Source: Grifola frondosa
Taxonomy: Eukaryota > Basidiomycota > Agaricomycetes > Polyporales > Grifolaceae
Direction: 5' to 3'
Length of the DNA stretch: 64,000 nt
Assembly (NCBI GenBank): GCA_001683735.1
Contig: LUGG01000024.1
Location: 310,001-374,000 of the forward strand
The translations under genes and the position numbers were made by a program. The first letter of the stretch is position 1. Each line of letters begins with the position of its first letter. The notes beneath the pieces are model-generated. The model made no database searches. It was not told where the DNA came from and worked only from the letters and a program-made list of their open reading frames with translations. Positions 43,406-55,845 of this stretch are shown one piece after another.

Positions 43406-45049
43406 ATGGCCTCCGACACTGATCACGAAAAGCTGCCGACTACGTCCGACGACCACCGCGGTCAAACGCTCGAGGTCCACAACGAGAAGGAATTCTCAGA
43501 TGTTCTTCCTTCCCGGTTTCTGCTGTCTCGCCTCGCCCGGCGAACAAGCCCAAGCTCTCTGCGGCTGCGATCATCCCTATCTGGATCGTACTGAGTTCCT
43601 CAGTCATCATCTTCAACAACTACTTGTATAATTCACTCGAGTTCCGGTTCCCGGTATTTCTTGTTACGTGGCACCTCACGTTTGCAGTGAGTTGCCTCCC
43701 AATTTTCAATGGCGGTTTAGTACGAGGATGTCTGGTTTCTGCGATCCATCTCGCTTAACTGCGCGTAAGTCCGGGAGGTGGCGCAGTTGCAGTTGAAACT
43801 TATTCAGACCAATGGTCACGACAGTCGTTCAAAGGCCGCAGAATTCCGAGCAGCAGATGCGTTTTGGCTCGATGTGATACATCTGATAGTGCTGGTTGTA
43901 CTACGGGGGGCTGCTTGGTGGCCGAATGGTCCGAATTACGTTCCATCTTTTATGCGACTGTCTCTGCATAGTTGTTGCACTGATACATCCCCATCACGTG
44001 TTGATATCGGTCGTCTAACCAATTCACATCTCCAATATTTTCACTTGGGCAATACTAACGCCGCGTGATGTAACAGGCCATTGGCACCCGTGTCCTTCAA
44101 CGGACAACGCACCTTCTTGATGGCGTAAAGGATGTTCACATGTCGAAGGAGATGTTCCTTCGCTCGATATTACCCATCGGCCTCCTGTTCAGCGCCTCGC
44201 TCATCCTCAGCAACACGGCGTATCTCTATCTTAGTGTCGCCTACATTCAGATGCTAAAGGTGTGTGCAAATCTGTCTGAGATGCGCGAAATCAAACTCAA
44301 CTCGCGTAAGGCATTCACACCAGTTGCTATTCTCCTGATTTCTTGGACGTTCCGTATAAAAGACCCGAACAAGAAGTTGGCAATGATTGTGTTCATGATC
44401 TCTGCCGGTGTGGCGCTTGCTTCACGCGGAGAACTGCGCTTCAACCTTGTCGGATTTTTGACGCAAGCCGCGGCTGTTGCGGTACGATCTACTGATTTAT
44501 GTTAATGAGGAGGAACTGACTGGTATTGTAGTTCGAAGCTTCGAGACTGGTGATGATCGAGATTTTGTTGCATGGGCTGAAGATGGACCCGCTGGTGTCC
44601 CTGCACTACTATGCGCCTGTTTGTGCCGTTATCAACCTCGCCGTGATCCCGTTGACGGAGGGCCTGGCACCGTTCTATGAAATAATGCGGGTCGGGTATG
44701 CTCTTCCCTCTTTCCTTGCGCGTATCAAGCACCTGAGCTGGCGGACTGTAACAGACCGCTTATCCTGTTGTGCAACGCGATCATTGCATTCTTGTTGAAT
44801 GTAGCGGCGGTATTTTTGGTCGGAGCCGGTAGCGGACTAGTGCTCACGCTCGCGGGCGTGTTCAAGGATATCATGCTGATCACGGGCTCCGTACTCGTCT
44901 TTGGGGCGTTGATTACTCCTTTGCAAATCATCGGTGAGTGGTGTGGTGCCCCTCTTCAGTCTCGTCGCGGCTCGGGCTCACCCATGCGTGCAGGCTACAC
45001 GATTGCGTTAGGTGGCCTCATTCTATACAAGACTTCCGGCAGCAAGTAG
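43406..45049 (+). CDS. Triose-phosphate-translocator family (TPT/EamA-type) transporter
   Basis: Six exons: 43406-43686, 44077-44259, 44311-44481, 44532-44695, 44755-44933, 44994-45049. After a hydrophilic N-terminus (MASDTDHEKLPTTSDDHRGQ) come about ten membrane helices with family motifs: EFRFPVFLVTWHLTFA, LSNTAYLYLSVAYIQMLKA, FTPVAILLISW, GFLTQAAAVAFEASRLVM, MDPLVSLHYYAPVCAVINL and a C-terminal Lys-rich TSGSK. Members exchange sugar phosphates or nucleotide sugars across Golgi, ER or other membranes; the substrate is not predictable here. Exon 1 is 281 nt and lacks one base (about 43510, in a TCCC run), so the N-terminus and membrane part are in different frames as given. Intron 1 is unusually long (390 nt). 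Confidence 0.85.
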
Positions 45050-46154
45050 ACGCAGCCACGCTATTCTACGTTCGCATACGTTATACTGCTTCGGATGGAG
45101 GCTACGATGACAATATTTTGCTGTATGAGGGACATTCCACTAGATAGACCCATATCGATTTACGTACACAATTACTACTCTACTTCGTGCTGGCCATCGT
45201 AACCGTGATCCCCCCGTGTAGAAATCGACGCCAAGGAGTGAATCTGTTCCTTTGGACCAGGCTTTGCAACGCAACGTGTAATTCTTTATTGTGCATTAAG
45301 TGTGATTCTAATCAGTTCCTCCCAACATGTTGTCTGTGCTTCAATGCCAAGGTTGTTGGCGTCGATGTGTACGAGTCCAGCACTAGTCTGCTTAGCGCTC
45401 AAGATGTTTCTGTGACAGCAGGGTTGTGTGCGATTTCACACATGACTAGCATGTACATTATCATGAAACCTGTCTTCCCAGAGCCGGTAGATGTCACGGT
45501 GAGTAGGCCCATGCCATCTAAAGATATTGCCTCCTCCTTCGGGCTGTGCGGATCGTGTATCGTAGATTGGAGAGGATTTTTCGATGTAGTGCATAGCCTT
45601 CGGGAAAACTGAAATGAAAGGGTCATCATGACGCAGGCTTGTCGGGTTGCCTTATAATGGTGCGTTAATTATTTGAGAAGCTGCAATCCGGGTATAGCTG
45701 TTACATAAACTTACTAGTACTTATTAAGGCCTGAGGCAGGGCGCGTTCGCTGGACGCGTCGCGTCGAGCAGATCTGCGACGCGCTTCGGAGATCAAATTT
45801 TGCTTACAAACTCAGACATCGCGTATTATGGCTTGGACTTGGCTTGGACCCCTCAAATTGATAGCACAGACAATATTTCACAATCTTGCAGTCATATGTG
45901 ATCATACAATTAGGTCGAACAAGCACAGATACATATATACGACGAACACTGGATGAACAACAGGGCTACTTTTCTTCCAGGTAAGTGCTGTGTTGAATTC
46001 ATATGACTCCAAGTTCTCATTTCAATGAAGCAGATGTTCAACGTTCAACGTTCAACATTAGTACTGCTGTGGATGACACACTCGACTATGACACGACGCG
46101 CGAGAGTTGATGTAGCATTTTGTAGCATTTTTCTTTTGACTGAGACTTCTTCAG
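45050..46154. other. Intergenic region, no gene seen
   Basis: No known domain. GC-rich palindromic sequence (GACGCGTCGCGTCGAGC...GCGACGCGC) lies near 45750-45785. A 7-base tandem repeat (AACGTTC, three copies) lies at about 46032-46053. Confidence 0.4.
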
Positions 46155-46745
46155 GTTTACGACGACATTCCTCGACTCGACAAAGCTGTGGCGTGCTCCT
46201 ATGAAGCCGAGCGCATGTTCCATAAGTCAACCTGTTTGGTCACAAGCTCCGCAGCTGAATATGTTGTGCAGCTGTTGGTTCCATCGTGACCCGCGACACG
46301 GCCGAGACTATAACACTCACCTTTCCTCTGGAAGACGGTCGTGATCCATTGGTGGTCCCTCCTGGAATCAGACTATTTATCGACATAATAGGACTAAGTA
46401 AGTGGTAGTGCGTGCTAGCTCGATGCCGCTGTCCGTCGATACTGACCTCATCAGATTACGACCCGAAGGTGTACCCTGACCCAGAACGATTTGATCCGTC
46501 TCGCTGGTACGGCAAGCACGAGTTGGACCTGTCAATGTTCAGTCTCGGCTCCGCGCTTGCCTCGGCAGAAAGTTTGCGACGACAGAGGCGGTTTGCTTAC
46601 TGACCCTCTTCATCCGCGACTGGAAGATTGATGCCTGTTTGAAGGATGAAGTGACGAAAGGGCAGTGGCAGCGGGTTCTGATATTGTTGGCCTGGCTTTT
46701 AGTGTCCGCGATGTCTCTCACCCTGACGAAGCGATCGACGTCGTA
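46155..46745 (+). pseudogene. Cytochrome P450, C-terminal fragment (duplicate of the next gene)
   Basis: Matches the last exons of the P450 at 47118-49255. DDIPRLDKAVACSYEAERMF retains the ExxR helix, followed by TRDTAETITLTFPLEDGRDP, YDPKVYPDPERFDPSRWYGK and the heme-binding region. The GT donor after RMF is mutated to AT (ATAAGT). One base is missing before the heme Cys (about 46548), so RACLGRKFATTEAV is in another frame. A further shift follows near 46680. No N-terminal half is present upstream. It is a partial tandem duplication that has decayed. Confidence 0.8.
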
Positions 46746-47117
46746 ATTTCCTAGTGCGATACGCAAAGCTTGCGTCGAGTGTATTCCGCCGGTTCAATAT
46801 CGTTATTCTCTGTAGGGCTCTCAACGACCAATATCGAATCGTTCTGAACCGACTCCCCGTGAATTGACTTGTAATGGGTTCGGAGGACCCATCTGCGATG
46901 GTGATCTAATCCTGTCCCGACACGTTCGTCGTGCATCGCCTTCTCTGATTGAGGCATCGTTCTGCCTTAACAAGATTGCATGGCTGACATCTTCACACCT
47001 TCAATGCCAGATTCAGCAGCATTTAAATCGTTCGTTTTGCGATACTATCATCACACCAAACCCATCGCTCTTCTGCAAACTCGTCCACTGAACATTATCA
47101 TAGCCAAAGAAGTGATC

Positions 47118-49255
47118 ATGTGGACAACCGTGGTGTTCGCCGGCGTGATCGTCTACTTAACCTCTCGGGTACTGCACTTTGTTTCGCGATTGAACGTGAG
47201 TTCAGAATGCCCACATGTGAGAATTTGCTCAGGCTGACTGCGCCATGCAGAGCATTGGACATCTTCCCGGATTTCGCTGTGTATTTCGCCCGACATCGCT
47301 ATTGGGAGTTATTCTTCCGACATCCTACTTCAATCCGGGCATTAATTGGCAGTGGCAATGGCGGGCATGGGGTACGCATTATTCGTGGATGCTTTCTATG
47401 CAATTGTTATCTGTAGCTGAGAAATATTCAGTTTATAAATACTATGGATCACGAACAATATCGGTTGTGTCGTTCTTCGCCGACCCTCCGTACATTTACA
47501 CCGCTTCCTTGGATGTAGCTAGACAAGTGCTCAGCGGAACCCCCAACATCACCAAATCGGTCGAGGCTATGCGGCCTCTCAGGCAGGTTCAGTCCTTGAC
47601 AATTTTGATATGGTAATTGATAGATGACAGACTTTGGGGCGAGAATGTCTTCTCTGCGGAGCTTGATATCTACAAGAGACACCGTCGAGTTGTTGGTGCT
47701 GCTTTTGCAGGCTCTATGTTCGTACATGTATTCTATGTTTATATGATGGTCACTGATAACCGAGGCAGATCTAATGAGGTTGTTCGAGAAACCGCTCGTC
47801 TTTATCACGAGATGATGGACTGGGAGGGTTGGTCTGAGCAGCACACCTTTTCTGCGACGTCGGTCAACACATACATGGCGAAGGCACGTTTACAATATCA
47901 CGCTTTGCGATATGTAGGGCTTATTGATCTGTTCTAGTTTGCGCTTGGGATTATAATGAGATGTGGGTTCGGTATGCCCTTCTCTTGGAACGATCCAGAA
48001 GAATCCGGCGAAATGTCATTTGACAAGGCCATCAACTTCGCCATGAGAAATTTGTCCACGCGGCTCTTCGCTCCGCGTTGGGCGTACAAGTTGCCCATTA
48101 AGAAGTGAGTGTAGTTGTGGTTCATGATTGCTCATAAATCTGAAGAATCACAGGCTGCACGAAGTGGACAAGGCGTATAGTACAGTGTCGACACATATGC
48201 ATGCGATGGTTGTTGCCAAGAGAGAGCATTTAGCCTCGATGGATTATGGTAAGGAACATTCTGGCGGCGATCTTTTCACACGTTTGGTTGCGGCGAGCGA
48301 AGCTGAAGAACACAATCAGCTGGATGATGACGAGGTGGTGCGTAGTTGCATAGCGTCCATTCGAAGTCATCCCCTGATGTCAGGCAGATCAGCAACACAT
48401 TTATTTTCCTCCTGGCGGGTCGTGGTAAGCATGCCATTCATTCTATGTGCGACGTTACAACGGGAGAACTCTGCAGAAACCACCGCGCATACAATTTCTG
48501 CGGCACTCGTTTTACTTGCTTTGCATGAGGAGGAGCAAGAGATGTTAGCAACGCACATTAGGGAGGTGCTTCCAGATGGCCGCGATCCTGTGAGTATTAT
48601 CATTCCGGAAGAATTGCGAAACTTTCTCATCATCTGAGTCGTCCAGAATGAGCATGACATCCCCCTGTTGGACAAAGTAGTTGCTTGTTTCTATGAAGCG
48701 GCGCGCATGTTCCGTAAGTGCCGTGTCCGTCCGCCGTAGCCGTCAAGTTGACTGACTGTTCCACAGCTGCGGCCTCTATCGTGCCTCGCCACACCGCTGA
48801 CATTACGACACTTACGTTCCCTCCAGAGGATGGTCGCGAGCCGTTGGTGCTTCCTCCCGGAGTCAGAATCCTGATCGACTTTGTTGGGATGAGTAAGTGA
48901 TGATCCTGGTTTAATACTGCCACTCATTGGTGCTAACTCCGTTGTAGATTATGATCCGGATGTGTATCCAGACCCAGAAAGATATGATCCCTCTCGTTGG
49001 TACAACGCACACGAATCGGACCTTAATGTGTTCGGGCTGGGACCTCGCGCATGTCTAGGGAGGAAATTTGCGACGACGGAGGCAGTGTGTCTGCTGACGC
49101 TCTTTATTCGCAACTGGAAGGTCACAGTCCATTTGAAGGACGGAGAGACAAAAGAGCAGTGGAGGCAGCGGGTCATGCAGATTAGCCTTGTCGGTCTCGC
49201 CTTCGGCGTCCGCGACGTTCCCCTCACATTTACCAAGAGGTCAACGACGTGTTGA
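47118..49255 (+). CDS. Cytochrome P450 monooxygenase
   Basis: Multi-exon gene starting at the ATG at 47118: a membrane anchor exon (47118-47195, MWTTVVFAGVIVYLTSRVLH), then 47251-47371, 47417 to about 47592, and several further exons to a TGA at 49253. Motifs in order: a Pro-rich N-terminal GHLPGFR; LWGENVFSAE with KRHRRVVGAAF (helix C); FIFLLAGRETTAHTIS (helix I, AGxET, across an intron at about 48420-48472); FYEAARMF (ExxR); YPDPERYDPSRW (PERF-type); and heme loop FGLGPRACLGRKF with the ligand Cys. All key residues are present. Substrate and CYP family not assigned. Fragments of the same gene occur at 46155-46745 and 61314-61569. Confidence 0.88.
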
Positions 49256-49775
49256 CGCGAGTAGTCCGAGACTATGTGATATTGTCTGGTGATATGTGAC
49301 TCACCGGACGAACCTATATTCACGATGCGAACGCATGCACCTCAGTCGGAAGAGTAGATATCGTTCTTACTTACGTATTACTAGCTCGCGACCTTACACG
49401 TAGAGCATTACCTACATATATAGTCTTGCATCACCAGACTAAGTTGTTGTCCTCGGAGGAGTATTTCACACATTTTTTGCATGAGTCTTGTAAATAGTCT
49501 TCCGCGAGTTTTCGGATTGATCATTCGTGGAGTCGGACAATTGAAAAATTACTTTGCGGCTACAATGTCGTGGTCTAGAATACAGTATGAAAGCTCCGCA
49601 ACACATCTGAACAAATACACTACACATCCATGTTCATCTGGGCCTTTTTGCAAGAAATTCCTTCAGCGAGTGAAGGTATATCCGCATTTCGGACAGTGAA
49701 TTTCTACGTCCATCTCCTCATGCAGATCCCAACCCTCTGATCCTTCAGAGTTCGGTCTATCAGTACGCTACATAA
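49256..49775. other. Intergenic region between convergent genes
   Basis: Contains the 3' ends of the P450 and of the minus-strand gene at 49776-50396. No gene seen. Confidence 0.4.
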
Positions 49776-50396
49776 CTAGCACATTAGCAAGCTGCGATGG
49801 TTCCACAGGAATGCACATGCCATAGGATCCCACGAGATTTCGCTCGCAGCAGGATGCTCTCCTGACGGAGGCAAAGTTCTACACAATATGTGTAAAGATA
49901 GTAAACGCAGATCGCGGGACGCGTGACGTACCTAAGCCATTGATTCGTGAAGTCTCCGGAATATTCCTGCACATCGAACGTCGGATCTGTGAGCGGATAC
50001 ACTTCGAGTACTCCTACGCCACAGGTTGCTTTGGTCAAATAAAGTTGAATAATTTAAGCTACTACACCTACCGATTTGTGCCATCGATACGTTTCCGAAG
50101 GGGTTGAATCTCGCGGTGAGCATGTCATAAGCGTAATTCCAAGCCAATTCATTGGAGATCCCAACACCTATCAGCTCTGTGGCGTGAGCTTCAGCTCCTG
50201 TGAAGACCTCCAAGAATTTGAATCCAATGTTTTGGATTGCGGGAAGGTTTATATGTGGCACGTCGAATTGTTCCGGCCATATCGCAGTTACCTGGGAGCG
50301 CATGGTGACGAAATCTCGGGAGTATTCGCACAGCTCGATGCGTGTAGAATCTTCGTCATTCTGTTTCTTGACGCCAATGTAAACTGCGGGTGTCAT
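49776..50396 (-). CDS. Unassigned protein, three exons
   Basis: Exons 50396-50072, about 50028-49931 and about 49877-49776, with a GTAGGT and a GTACGT donor and AAG/TAG acceptors, read as one frame of about 170 codons. The sequence (MTPAVYIGVKKQNDEDSTRI, SRDFVTMRSQVTAIWPEQFD, EYSGDFTNQWLR) looks like a soluble globular protein, with no signal peptide, membrane helix or known catalytic motif that I recognise. The ATG at 50396 is the first in frame, but upstream exons cannot be excluded. It could be an additional enzyme near the P450; this is a guess from position only. Confidence 0.5.
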
Positions 50397-50836
50397 GCTC
50401 GTTGGAGGGTAAAGACGAGGGGAATTGTGGCTTTGTACCCTGCAATCGATGTCTTATCAAATATTTGAACAAAGGCTACCTTAAACAAACCTCGGGATGA
50501 ACATGAGGAATCGGGTTATAATCGAATCAATCTGACCGGCTTTAGTAGTGCTTGTTGGTGCCTTGATAACTAATTTCACGATGAATATAAATGCACTCTA
50601 TAAGTATTGAACAAGGACAAGTGAGGGTCAACACAGACCAAAGTACTGGAGGTCGCCACAATCGAGTCAGCCACAGACGTGTCTCGCACGTGATATAGAA
50701 ACACAAATACGCGTATGGTTTGGGCGCCCGGCGAACTCAATCACGACAATCGCGTCCAGGCATGAGCGTAACGTCCACCACTACCATAGCCCGCTCTTCG
50801 TCTGTTATCCTTCCCCGTCCAAATCACATCCAACGT
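50397..50836. promoter_or_regulatory. Shared upstream region of two divergent genes
   Basis: 440 bases between the unassigned minus-strand gene and the plus-strand STN1-like gene, so probably a bidirectional promoter. No specific site could be supported. Confidence 0.3.
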
Positions 50837-52958
50837 ACAAGGATAGCCAGTCTGGCTCGTCGCACGCGGAGATATGGAGATGGACACTAACGAAAGACGC
50901 AATCGCACCATGCTTCGTCCGAGATGTCATCGAGATGCGTGAGAGTACTGCTAAAGGTATACATTCATCCATTTTAGCTTAATTTAAGCGTGTTATATAT
51001 GTTATTCTACATTCATCACAGACGCAGAGTATTTCTGGCTGGGTCGCGTCCCTTGTCGCAGCGTGCGCCTTGTTGGGATCATCGTCGGCGTGCAAACTTA
51101 CGAGCGCCGTACTCTGTACACTCTTGACGATGGAACTGGAGTGGTCGACTGTTCATTCCGGCATCCCAATCCACAGCCCAGTCCTAGCAAACGTCAATCC
51201 CGCAGCACGGACAAGGGTAAGGGAAAGGAAAAGGAAAAATACACATCTAAGAATACGCCATCATTTGCTGACTATCTTCCCCCACCCCGCTCCACTCCTG
51301 CCTCTTCAACCTCTTCGAAACTTGCCAATTTTCTGCAAGGGCCAAGACCAATTGCAGAGGTGGGTATGCCTGTGTGCGTCGTCGGACGTGTTACAAACAA
51401 GCACAAAGAGCGATTCATAGTCATCGATACGATAGGCAAGTCATGCCACGAAATTGCTTATCTACAAGCTGACTGGGATCACCCCGACAGAGGTCTGTAA
51501 ATCTTACAACGCCGAGCCCGAACACTGGGTCTCGGTGCGCACACTGCACAAGACAAACTACTTTCCCTCTGGTGTAGAGGCCGATACGCCTTTCATCGTC
51601 CCGCGCTCCGCACCATCTCTGCCGCAGTCCCTGTCCCGGACGCTCAATGCGACGCTGATCCAAGCGCTACCGGAATGCCACAGGTGCCAACGACACCGGT
51701 ATCGGTGCGGTCCATGTCTGTGGATGGGTCACCGAGTACAGTAGCAGAAGAGTTATCTCCGAAAGGTGTCGTAGGAGAGGAGGGAAAACAATCACCGCCC
51801 CGCCTCCGACACCCTGTGCGCTTGCGCACACGCGACCTCACTGCGAACACGTTCCGTATTTACCTTAAACATTACATGGACCACGCACCCGTTCCTCCTG
51901 TGCCACAGCGTTCTCGCTCTCGATCCGTGTCACCTACTCCATATCCCAGATCAAGCAGAGGAGGATTAGAGACACCGACGAAATCGCGTTCATGTGCTAA
52001 CCAGCTAGATGCCGAGCCGACGCCCCGCCCCACGCGCATGACACCGATGCTTTGGGGAGATCGCACCCCCCGTACTTCTACATTGAATGCAGTCTATATG
52101 ATTGGAGACATGGATGATGACGACGAACGTATATTCGGATGTACACTGGGACATCTCCGGCGCGTCCCCGAGCTCGCTCTGCTCGCTAGACGTGTCGTCG
52201 ATGCTGAGGGGCGTCGTCGAGTGCGCGAGGAGCGTAAACGGGCACGCGAAGCGGGCACAAACGCGCGCGAGCAGCAGCAGAAGGAGAGCGAGAGGGCGAT
52301 GGGACCACGCGGACCGCGGATGAAGCGCCTATTTCAGTATGCAGTGCGCGAGCTGTTCAAGGAGGGAAGCATTGTGCTGTGGGACGGGCCCGTACGCCCT
52401 CACCCGGCGCCTGCGTCCGCGCTTCCATCTGCGTCGCAGCTGTGGAAGGCGAATACAAGTGGGAGCACGGCTGCGTCGGCTTCAACGATCTCGACCGGAT
52501 CAGCAATTCGATATGAACGATACGACGATGAAATGGACGAGCTGAGCGATGCACCCCCCGGCGAGGAGGCGTACGTCCCGCTGACGCCAGTGTACTTCGC
52601 ACCTGTGGTGGAGAATGCCATACGCGACATTATGGCGTCGCATGCCCGGGCTCCACCGCCTACGAAACGCACTCATACCGGGGTAGTTCTGGCACATCTA
52701 CTTGCACAGCAAGACCCAGGGTCTCCTCCGGGACCCACGCCAGGGGAATTGTTGGCGTGGCTCAGGCGGCGCGACGAGCGGTGGGCACGTGTGGGTGAGT
52801 GGTCGGTGAACGAGGCGTTGGAATGGGAAAGCGTGAGGGGCGCTGTGGTGTGTGGGGAAGGGGCGTTGGGAGGTGTGTGGATAGGAGGTCTGTGTATATT
52901 AATTGTCGGTGGGATATGTCAGGTTCATAGATGCTCATGGACCGTGACAACGTTATAA
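50837..52958 (+). CDS. STN1: Telomere CST-complex subunit Stn1 (OB-fold)
   Basis: Exon 1 (start unresolved, end 50956) gives IWRWTLTKDAIAPCFVRDVI. Exon 2 (51022-51435) carries the OB fold: YFWLGRVPCRSVRLVGIIVG, YTLDDGTGVVDCSFRH, a Lys/Ser-rich insertion and VGMPVCVVGRV. The next intron (51436-51490) is a GC-AG intron with a GCAAGT donor. Exon 3 (51491-52958) gives AEPEHWVSVRTLHK and, after a missing base near 51672 (GAATGCC, expected GAAATGCC), LRTRDLTANTFRIYLKHYMD and a long C-terminal part ending in winged-helix-like sequence. Stn1 with Ten1 caps telomeres and recruits polymerase alpha. The start codon could not be placed: the open frame runs upstream without an ATG, so a further exon is likely. 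Confidence 0.8.
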
Positions 52959-53159
52959 TCTTTAACAGTGGCTACGGGAAACTATTACTCGTAGCTACGA
53001 CATGCTGTATTTTGGACCAATGACATATACACGAGGTATTTGCTAGGGAGAAGAAAAATGTGTCTTCAGCCGCTCCCATGGCTTAAAGCAGCTCTAAACA
53101 CAACTATTGTTATGAATCGCCAAAACTGTAGATATTATGTTACAACCGCGAACGTGTCA

Positions 53160-55187
53160 CTAGTCAATCCGTCTTGGACTATTCGAGACCAAAGCCCATA
53201 ATATAACCATAACACCCATCATGGAAACCAACCTAGAGTAAACGCACTATCACATTTCCGAGGACTTGGACCGCTTAGAAGTCCAACGGAATACTCACAG
53301 TGGTGGGAGACTTTTGATACCCTCTCGCGACGCCAGTGCACCAGTGAGGAACGGCATAAGCGCAGAACCTGCCATCGCCATGCCTGAGATCCAGCTAATG
53401 GACCCCGTGAGGAGGCGAGGAGGTAGGATCCTCGAAGATTGGTTCATCGCGAGGGGGAAGAAGGGTCCGATGAGCATGCCCACGAAGGAGATCGCGACGG
53501 CACCGCCGATCAGAGATGGCACGAGCCAAATAACCAGCACAAGCCTGGGTGAGATGTATATGAGTAGACGAGAGAACGAGAAAAATGTAACCAACCCGAT
53601 GACAAGGAAGGCGTAGAGAAAGATGACGCGGCGTTCGCCGATCTGACACGAATATGAGCATGCAGGGGGGGGGGGTTACGGGAGACTACTGACTGTCTTG
53701 TTGACCCACAACAGTCCAACACGGCCTAGCGTCAGCCCTACGTCGCTGGTAAGTACAAACACTTTTATATAGGTGCATGATGACTTAGACTGACCCCCGT
53801 AAAATCCAGAAGAGATATATCCTGACGAGGGACCGCCTCCACGCAGATCGATCACATAAGTGACAATCCAACCTGAAATTTGTTCTATGAGGTTAACCTT
53901 CCATACCGTTATATCACACAGAACTCGTACCACCGATAGTCACTTCCATGCCGGCATAAAAGAAAGCGAAACATGCCAGTATATGAACAGCACGAAGCCG
54001 AAAGATCTGTTTATACTTGTTGCCTTTCTCATTGGTGACCTCTGTTCTCTCCGTAGATGGTGCCTGCCCAATCTCGGCAAGACATTCTTTTGAAAAATCG
54101 CTCCTTAAATGTCTAGAGATGCGATGTAAATTACGGACTTGCCATCTTGAGTCTTGAAGCGAAATACCACAATGAGCAGAGTGAGATTCAATAATGCAAC
54201 GCCGAGCGAGGTCAAGTAAGCGAACGACCATCGGGGGAGGGTCGCAAATTGTGTCGCAACTAGGGGAGACGATAATGCACCCATACCTAAATGTCTTGAT
54301 TCATCAGATATCCATCACGTTGCCAGTGTCAACAGTTAATACCATAGACAGCGTGCATGATCCCCATCTTAGTTGCCTGGTTGTCTTTCAAACTGGCTAC
54401 GAAGCCGTTGGCGCTCGCATCCTATTCATTTATGGCATTAAATGAATTGTTTCAGCTAAAATGTATCCATTTGCTCACTTGTAAGGCAATACCAAAGCCG
54501 TTGATTGCATAGCCCAGCACAAAAACGGGAAAAGGGGGAGCGGGCGCCTCTAAAACATATCCTATAACCTGAGCGGATGCTCCTGTCGGAGCGTAGAATG
54601 CCTTCAGAATATAGCGCTTGAAGGGATGTGTTGGAGAAATATAGAACCTATCACCATCACCTTACAACGAAAAAGTAAGCCAAAAATCGGATGAAGATGT
54701 GGACATCACCACGCACGGTTCCAAAGCCTAATCGGTCAGTAAGTGCAACGTTGATCAGAGCCGCGATCAGAAAACCCTGCCGTAATCTAAGGCATCGGCC
54801 GATAAATTGTGGCGAAGGACACGCACGATGCAATTGCACACAAAAATCAGGGATACCACTGCAAACCCAACCTGTGTTGCGTTCAACATATGATTCTGCA
54901 GTAGAAAAACCCAAGCCTACATGATATACAGCCTGTATGCGTGGTAGTAACGGACCAGTAGTGCCGTCGTTCCACCCATCCAGATACAACGTCCAGCAGA
55001 GCGCAAACATCTGCAAGTGAGCCTTATGCCGGGATTTCGGAGTTGACACGAACACAGCACCAGACGGAGCAGCCTCGTCTGCTGTGGGTCCCCTTTCGAC
55101 TAGTTCTACGGGCTTTGAGCCTTCCTTGGTGCATGTTGCTGGGTCAGAAGTACATCGAGAGCCAACTCCAACAGAGGTCGAAGCTAT
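53160..55187 (-). CDS. MFS transporter (tandem copy 2), start codon changed to ATA
   Basis: Minus strand, many exons. The N-terminus reads ASTSVGVGSRCTSDPATCTK from an ATA at 55187, with an in-frame stop just upstream and no other ATG, then the family signature LYLDGWNDGTTGPLLPRIQ (helix 1). The C-terminal half includes LIGPFFPLAMNQSSRILPP and ALASREGIKSLPP. The last exon, found by homology to copy 1, encodes LLVSMMGVMVILWALVSNS with a stop at 53160. It belongs to the fungal major-facilitator group of the Bsc6 type; substrate unknown. The GT/AG junctions look intact, so the missing start is the only obvious lesion: an unseen upstream exon, a sequence error or recent inactivation are all possible. 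Confidence 0.7.
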
Positions 55188-55845
55188 GAAGTCTCAGCCA
55201 TGAACCAGTTTTGAACGAGGAAGTAACTGCACCCATTTCAATCAACTAAGAGGCGTTTTATGAGAATTGAAAACAACGCAGGGTGAACCGTGAAAGTGAA
55301 TCCGAGCAGCGTCCGGCATTACGTGATCTCTCTCATGTGATGAACGAAACAGCCTTCGCTACTAACAGCACGAGTGAGTGAATGAAAATAACTTAAGAGA
55401 AATACTCTTCACCAACTGTCGAAGACATCTGTTCGTACTTGCTGTAATGCAAAAACGGGTAAGTAATCGATCGAAACCGCCACGTATGAGGACGGCATTT
55501 GCCGGAGGGGGAGTTTCGCATTGCCGCGAACGATTGCACAGAAAACCGTCTTTATCGAAATACGGTATTTTATAACAAGTTGGTTCATGATTCTCGAGGA
55601 GAAAAGACATGCAGAGTCGAGGTGAGCACCGATATGCCGATACACTTAAATAATCGAATTCCGCCGGTGTTGTCGAGATCAATGTCACCTTTTCTGAAGA
55701 AACGCGGAATATGGGGGGAACATGTGATACACAAGAAAGACTCAGAACTTTCGTTGAAATACAACCAAAAACAGGGAACCCACGGTATCACAATCGCGCA
55801 GCCTTCTATGCGTAAATCCAGCAATTCAAAACAAATGAAAACACA
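55188..55845. other. Intergenic spacer between tandem MFS genes
   Basis: No gene recognised. A plus-strand frame at 55499-55936 overlaps the end of the next MFS gene and is probably chance. Confidence 0.4.
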
